Shown here: one piece after another, positions 30,385 through 33,952 of the stretch
Layout of the letters: each line of letters starts with the position of its first letter
How positions within the stretch are numbered: the first letter of the stretch is position 1
IMG/VR virus record: IMGVR_UViG_3300027973_000134
Span: 1-33,952 of that record
Source: a virus
Length of the DNA stretch: 33,952 nt
Direction: 5' to 3' (one strand)
The notes under the pieces: generated by a model
Databases searched by the model: none
The model's input: the letters and a program-made list of their open reading frames with translations, nothing else
Told to the model about the DNA's origin: nothing
Translations under genes and position numbers: made by a program

Positions 30385-30402
30385 ATTTGTTTTACAAATA
30401 TA
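30385..30402. promoter_or_regulatory. operator-like palindrome and promoter box between divergent protease and portal genes
   Basis: ATTTGT-TTT-ACAAAT at 30385-30399 is a perfect 6-bp-arm palindrome. On the minus strand TATATTTG (30402-30395), a TAnnTTTG box, overlaps it, placed to drive the protease and the head/tail block. A plus-strand form (TTTG at 30386, TAAATTTT at 30401) is poorly spaced. This is the only divergent junction in the genome. Confidence 0.5.
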
Positions 30403-30414
30403 AATTTTTTTATT

Positions 30415-31629
30415 ATGAATCTAAACTTTTGGGACGCTTTTTTTGGTCGATACGAAAATACTTCAAAAAGATACATCGATCAATTTTCGCCAAATGTACA
30501 TTCTGGCAATAGATATATAAACGAATATTTCGGAAAAAAGAAAGCGGTTTGGATTGATACTTCGAAAGCTTTTCAACATTACATAGAAATCCCAGAATTA
30601 AGAACAGTTGTAAATCGAAAAGCCAAAATGATTAGTTCTGGAATTCCTTTGTTATATAACGATAAAGGCGAGGAGGTTTTGGATCATTGGGTGCTTGACT
30701 TAATAAAGAATCCCAACCCGACTCAATGCTGGGACGAAGTTATATATTCAATGGCTGTAAACGACGCCCTTTATTCGACTTCTTTCCTTTACGCTCCTAA
30801 GCGATCATTCGGAATAGTTAATCTTTTATTGCCTTTAGCGTCGCACAAAATGCAAATTAACACAAGCGGAAGGACTTTAAAACAGATGGATTCTGGCGGT
30901 TTAATCGATTCATACGTTTATAATTACTCGGAGGACGCGCCTCAAAAGTTAAAATTTGAGGAGGTTATTATGCTTCAAACTACGGACGGAATGAACTTAT
31001 TAAATCCCGTTTCGATAATTGATAGTTTAAAATTTCCTCTTTCAAACATACGCGCCCAATATAATAAACGTAATGTACTTTTGGAAAACATGGGTGCTAT
31101 TGGTATCTTATCAGCAAAGAAGTCGGACATCGGCGGTGCTTTGCCAGTTACTCCAGAAGAAAAGAAAAAGATCCAACGTGATTGGTACAATAGATCCAAA
31201 GACGAAGTTTTGATTACAGAAACAGAACTTCAATGGAATCCAATGTCGTACCCTACTAAGGACTTAATGTTATTCGAGGAATTGACTGCTGATAAATTGG
31301 CGGTTATCGATGCCTTCGGATTGAACTACTATGTTTTTAGTAATGAAAACGGATCAACGTTTTCAAATGTACGAGACGGAATACGAATGGCTTATACGGA
31401 CACGATCATTCCTGAATCGGATAAAATTTATGACAACCTGACTGAACAACTTGGATTGGATAAAGAAGGGTTACGATTAAAAGCACATTTCGATCACATT
31501 CCAGTTCTTCAAAAAGATATGTTAGAAAGTAGCCAAGCATTAAATTCACGTGCTGAGGCATTGAATAAAATTATTTTATCTGGAGTTGTTTTAACTGAGG
31601 ACGAAAAAAGAGCCTTGTTAAATATTTAA
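30415..31629 (+). CDS. portal protein, HK97 family; the only plus-strand gene
   Basis: 404 residues. Recognisable parts: an N-terminal stretch with aromatic-rich WDAFFGRYENTSKRYIDQF; a wing/core segment with ELRTVVNRKAKMISSGIPLL (about 62-81); WDEVIYSMAVNDALYSTSFLY (about 109-129), the portal clip/stem-type helix; NGSTFSNVRDGIRMAYTDTI (about 319-338), a typical portal segment; and a C-terminal tail with LNSRAEALNKIILSGVVLTEDEKRALL. It forms the dodecameric ring at the capsid vertex through which the terminase packages DNA. It is oriented opposite to every neighbour, and its TAA (31627-31629) overlaps the lipoprotein gene stop. No convincing plus-strand promoter was found. Confidence 0.92.
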   Translation: MNLNFWDAFFGRYENTSKRYIDQFSPNVHSGNRYINEYFGKKKAVWIDTSKAFQHYIEIPELRTVVNRKAKMISSGIPLLYNDKGEEVLDHWVLDLIKNPNPTQCWDEVIYSMAVNDALYSTSFLYAPKRSFGIVNLLLPLASHKMQINTSGRTLKQMDSGGLIDSYVYNYSEDAPQKLKFEEVIMLQTTDGMNLLNPVSIIDSLKFPLSNIRAQYNKRNVLLENMGAIGILSAKKSDIGGALPVTPEEKKKIQRDWYNRSKDEVLITETELQWNPMSYPTKDLMLFEELTADKLAVIDAFGLNYYVFSNENGSTFSNVRDGIRMAYTDTIIPESDKIYDNLTEQLGLDKEGLRLKAHFDHIPVLQKDMLESSQALNSRAEALNKIILSGVVLTEDEKRALLNI

Positions 31630-31772
31630 CGTCTGAAATAATTATTCCTTTTATACGAGTGATACCATTTTTTGTACTTAATTGTTGATCCACTACCGTT
31701 ATAAGCATCGCATCGCATTGTATTATGTTTTGCACACCCAGATAATATAATTAAAATAAATAATAGTTTCAT
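31626..31772 (-). CDS. small lipoprotein, 48 aa
   Basis: The start is placed at 31772, where ATGA overlaps the large terminase stop; an upstream in-frame start (31826) would lie deep inside terminase. The product has a lipoprotein signal: MKLLFILIILSGC, with the lipobox LSGC at residues 10-13, so C13 would be acylated. A short, basic, tyrosine-rich mature part follows (SGSTIKYKKWYHSYKRNNYF), containing C20 and DAYNGSGS. Outer-membrane spanin, superinfection exclusion or host-surface modification are all possible. The stop overlaps that of the portal gene on the other strand by two bases. Confidence 0.65.
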   Translation of the reverse strand: MKLLFILIILSGCAKHNTMRCDAYNGSGSTIKYKKWYHSYKRNNYFRR

Positions 31773-33124
31773 ATTGTCAACTGTGTAAACATTGCCTTTA
31801 TAAACATACATAAACCAGCCAAGCAATCTGGAGCGTCATCGTGTTTGTTTTTTCCTTCCTTTGAAAACATTTTTACATTCTCAATAAATTGTTTGTAATG
31901 GAATGTTTCATCGTCCACAAAGATAAACGAATTATTTATAGTTGCACTTTGCATAATAATTCTCGTGATTTTATTTTGTGTATTATGTACTTGTAGGATC
32001 TTTGCCTTAGTCAAGTGTTGAATGTTACGTCCGAACATCGCACCCATTGAATTGGACTCTATTCTGCAATAACTCACTTTCCATTTATCCAATTTTTCAG
32101 CACACAAAGGAATGGTAATATCTGTATTTTCTTGACTGAATAAATAATCTACAATAAAGACTTTGTTTTTTATTATTGCACAAATTGCCATAGCAGTATA
32201 ATCCTTTCCCTGATCACTTACATCAATATAGGCAATAGTACCTTCAATTTGGCTTTTAAGTGCGTTAAATTCGTTTAAATAAATAATATTAAGATTAGAG
32301 AATAAACGTCCTTCGCTATCTACTGGGTTTTGCATATACTCAGCGGACCATATATCTGGATTGATTCGATCTTTAATATCTAAATATTGGGCGGTTGTCA
32401 TTACATCTGAACAAAAGGTTTCTTCTTCTTTGTTTAATGCTGGCACAACTATACTTTTATCATATCGGTTTTTTTCTATATTCTGACCTATTACATCATT
32501 AATCGACCATCGAGTTCCTATATCAATTTTACTGCATTCCCTTTCAAGTCTACTATCGTGGGTTGCTTCCTTCCATTGAATAATACGATCGTTTTGGGTT
32601 TCGCTAAGTGCGTCCTCAACACCTCGATAAAGATCATCTGTTATTGCTAATTTTGTCGCTCCAAATCCTATAATAGTTCCACCTACTCCAGCGCCAAAGT
32701 AACCGACTTGTTTCGATTGGTTTGTATTCCAACCTTGCAAATTTGCCTTATCGTCTGACAAAGTTACTGAAGGAAAAATTAATTTGAATTTATCGGATCT
32801 TAGTATATTTCTTACATCGTAACTGAATTTTAAATATAGGGTTGCAGTACAAGTGTTGCGCATGATTGATTCATCTGGATTACGACCTAATGTCCAAGCA
32901 CAAAATAAAGACGTTATATAAGACTTCCCAGCACGTGGAGGCATTGAAACATTTAATGATTTAATTTTGTTTTCCTCAACCTCTTGGAATGCTTCGGCGA
33001 TCTCTTTTAAAAATAAACGCTTAGCAAAAAATTCATTGTCATAAAACAAACAGAAAAACCAAAATTCACGTTTTGATAATTCACGTTTTAATAACTCCTT
33101 TGCTTGTTGTTTATGTTCATTCAT
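31769..33124 (-). CDS. terL: terminase large subunit
   Basis: 451 residues: the ATPase motor and nuclease that package DNA. Walker A MPPRAGKSY at 61-69; Walker B LAITDDLYRG at 159-168, with D163-D164; coupling motif IDIGTRW at 200-206. The nuclease domain follows, with acidic residues D301 (YIDVSDQGKDYT), E356 (CRIESNSMGAMFG) and HDDAPD at 428-433, an RNase H-like active site. Length and motif spacing are normal. It overlaps the small terminase by 8 bases and the lipoprotein start by 4 bases. Confidence 0.93.
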   Translation of the reverse strand: MNEHKQQAKELLKRELSKREFWFFCLFYDNEFFAKRLFLKEIAEAFQEVEENKIKSLNVSMPPRAGKSYITSLFCAWTLGRNPDESIMRNTCTATLYLKFSYDVRNILRSDKFKLIFPSVTLSDDKANLQGWNTNQSKQVGYFGAGVGGTIIGFGATKLAITDDLYRGVEDALSETQNDRIIQWKEATHDSRLERECSKIDIGTRWSINDVIGQNIEKNRYDKSIVVPALNKEEETFCSDVMTTAQYLDIKDRINPDIWSAEYMQNPVDSEGRLFSNLNIIYLNEFNALKSQIEGTIAYIDVSDQGKDYTAMAICAIIKNKVFIVDYLFSQENTDITIPLCAEKLDKWKVSYCRIESNSMGAMFGRNIQHLTKAKILQVHNTQNKITRIIMQSATINNSFIFVDDETFHYKQFIENVKMFSKEGKNKHDDAPDCLAGLCMFIKAMFTQLTI

Positions 33125-33464
33125 TGTCTTTTAAAAGGTCTTTTATTTCATCTGTACTGAGACTGGATAAATCTATTTCAGTATTAGTTTGTTCTATTTG
33201 TTGAACTGGCGCACCGTAACCGCTATCCATTAATGCACGATATGCTTGTACGTCTCCCTCACGTGCCTTTTTTATAAGCGCTAAGGTCATTAAATCCTCT
33301 TGGGACATATTTTCATTGTCGCCAGTCAAAGGATTCTTTAAATTCTGATTTACCTCTAACCAATGCCTCGCTATTGTACTTCGATTCTTTGATCCTTTCG
33401 GTCTTCCGTTGGGATTTCTAATCTCACCTAATTGTGCTGGTATTAAGTTTTTCTTATTTGCCAT
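33117..33464 (-). CDS. terS: terminase small subunit-like protein
   Basis: A 115-residue protein directly upstream of the large terminase with an 8-base overlap. It has an N-terminal NPNGRPKGSKNRSTIARHW, the GRPKGS basic turn seen in phage terminase small subunits and related DNA-binding proteins of this size, and a helical acidic C-terminus (EIDLSSLSTDEIKDLLKDNE) that would contact the large subunit. It recognises the packaging site. The assignment rests on position plus the GRPKGSKN turn. Confidence 0.72.
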   Translation of the reverse strand: MANKKNLIPAQLGEIRNPNGRPKGSKNRSTIARHWLEVNQNLKNPLTGDNENMSQEDLMTLALIKKAREGDVQAYRALMDSGYGAPVQQIEQTNTEIDLSSLSTDEIKDLLKDNE

Positions 33465-33484
33465 TTTTTCTAATTATTTTCTAA

Positions 33485-33952
33485 TTATTTCGATTCTTGT
33501 CCTGAAGGTATAAATAATTTTTCATCTGGTTGATTATTATGTTTCTGAACACCCCCTTGTAATGTGCTTTTTTGACTAAATGAAAGTAATACTTCAAAAT
33601 CATCTGGAGCATTATATTCTGAAATATAAATTTTATTAGTCTTTGATATTTGCCTAACCCAATCCCAAAACTTCACATGATTAAAACTACCTTCTTTGTA
33701 TTCTGCTGTTCCTTGATAAGGAGGGTCACAATATATTATAGCGTCTTTTGGAATTACTACTTCATTGTAGTTATTACTATAAATTTCCAGTCGTTCCAGT
33801 CGTTCCAGTTGTTCCAGTTGTTGCAGTCGTTCCAGTTGTTGCAGTTCTAAAATTCTATTCTTTAAAACTTTTGCAACCTTTCCAAGCGCTATTCTTCTTT
33901 TATGCCAATCTGTTTGTTTTAGTATTCCATCAATATATTTCTGAGGAATATT
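33485..33952 (-). CDS. dam: DNA adenine methyltransferase, D12 class, C-terminal part (continues at base 689 side of the circle)
   Basis: The minus-strand frame is open from 33952 to a TAA at 33485. This is the C-terminal half of the gene started at 689. It contains NIPQKYIDG..., six LQQ/LER/LEQ triplets (33791-33844), CDPPYQGTAEYKEGS with the DPPY catalytic motif IV, then FWDWVRQISKTNKIYISEYN and APDDFEV, a typical D12 C-terminus. Bases 33732-33952 duplicate 1-248. The stop lies about 20 bases before the small terminase start, and an 11-base tandem repeat (33468-33489) spans the junction. Confidence 0.9.
   Translation of the reverse strand, partial: NIPQKYIDGILKQTDWHKRRIALGKVAKVLKNRILELQQLERLQQLEQLERLERLEIYSNNYNEVVIPKDAIIYCDPPYQGTAEYKEGSFNHVKFWDWVRQISKTNKIYISEYNAPDDFEVLLSFSQKSTLQGGVQKHNNQPDEKLFIPSGQESK
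33732..33952. repeat. right copy of terminal direct repeat
   Basis: Identical to bases 1-248 apart from three fewer 9-base units; 221 bases. It closes the genome into a circle inside the adenine methyltransferase gene. Confidence 0.93.
33791..33844. repeat. 9-bp in-frame tandem repeat, six units (right copy)
   Basis: Six units instead of nine. On the coding strand they read LQQ, LER, LQQ, LEQ, LER, LER. The missing units are three identical TTGTTGCAG repeats, which points to slippage in a homogeneous run. Confidence 0.95.

Noticed and set aside
31626-31826. The 66-codon form of the lipoprotein starting at 31826
   Set aside because: It would place the lipoprotein signal internally and lie 55 bases inside terminase; the ATGA overlap at 31772 gives a clean signal peptide.
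33468-33489. Tandem 11-base TTCTAATTATT repeat at the methyltransferase stop, considered as a packaging site
   Set aside because: Two short A/T-rich units with no other packaging-site feature; likely simple slippage.

Overview
The window is a complete or nearly complete genome of a tailed (siphovirus-type) bacteriophage whose host is most likely a Flavobacterium-like member of the Bacteroidota. The host guess rests on strong A+T richness, start codons preceded by A/T-rich leaders rather than clear Shine-Dalgarno sites, promoter-like boxes of the Bacteroidota form TAnnTTTG, and the style of the proteins (ERF plus YqaJ-type recombination pair, DDDLPF-tailed SSB-like protein, tail-fibre segment GYLSSTDWTTFNNK). 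No integrase, excisionase or CI-type repressor is visible, so nothing supports a temperate life style. No tRNA or CRISPR array was seen.

The two ends of the window are the same sequence: bases 1-248 and 33732-33952 match except that the left copy carries three more 9-base units of an internal tandem repeat. The window is therefore a circular (or circularly permuted) genome of about 33.7 kb, opened inside one gene, a Dam-like D12-class adenine methyltransferase. That gene is read leftward from 689 to 1 and continues from 33731 to 33485.

Layout, following the dominant leftward (minus-strand) transcription. (a) 30373-11526, the head, tail and lysis block: prohead protease, head/connector proteins, HK97-fold major capsid, major tail protein, a probable tail chaperone, a 1.3-kilo-residue tape measure, three tail-tip proteins, a beta-helix fibre, holin(s) and a GH108-type endolysin, closed by a terminator at 11441-11473. 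(b) 11340-8830, small early genes, a RadC-type JAB protein, two probable DNA-binding proteins, a broken cytosine-C5 methyltransferase and a NUMOD-type protein. (c) 8830-8467, a gene-free structured stretch with palindromes, a promoter and an attenuator-like terminator. (d) 8466-5420, replication: an O/DnaD-like initiator, a possible loader, NinG/Rap and a homing-endonuclease-like gene, closed by a terminator at 5358-5389. (e) 5277-690, recombination and accessory genes: ERF annealing protein, YqaJ-type exonuclease, HExxH protein, SSB-like protein, two small membrane proteins and a ParB-like protein coupled to the D12 methyltransferase. (f) 33464-31626, packaging: small and large terminase and a tiny lipoprotein.

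The portal gene (30415-31629) is the single exception to the leftward layout. It lies alone on the plus strand between terminase and protease, and its stop codon overlaps that of the lipoprotein gene.

The points most worth a second look are the copy-number-variable LQQ/LER repeat inside the adenine methyltransferase, the lone inverted portal gene, the cytosine methyltransferase truncated next to a NUMOD gene bounded by an 11-base near-repeat, and the pseudoknot-capable attenuator upstream of the replication genes. Five genes of 43-58 codons and one of 48 codons, found by reading the gaps and overlaps, are also reported.
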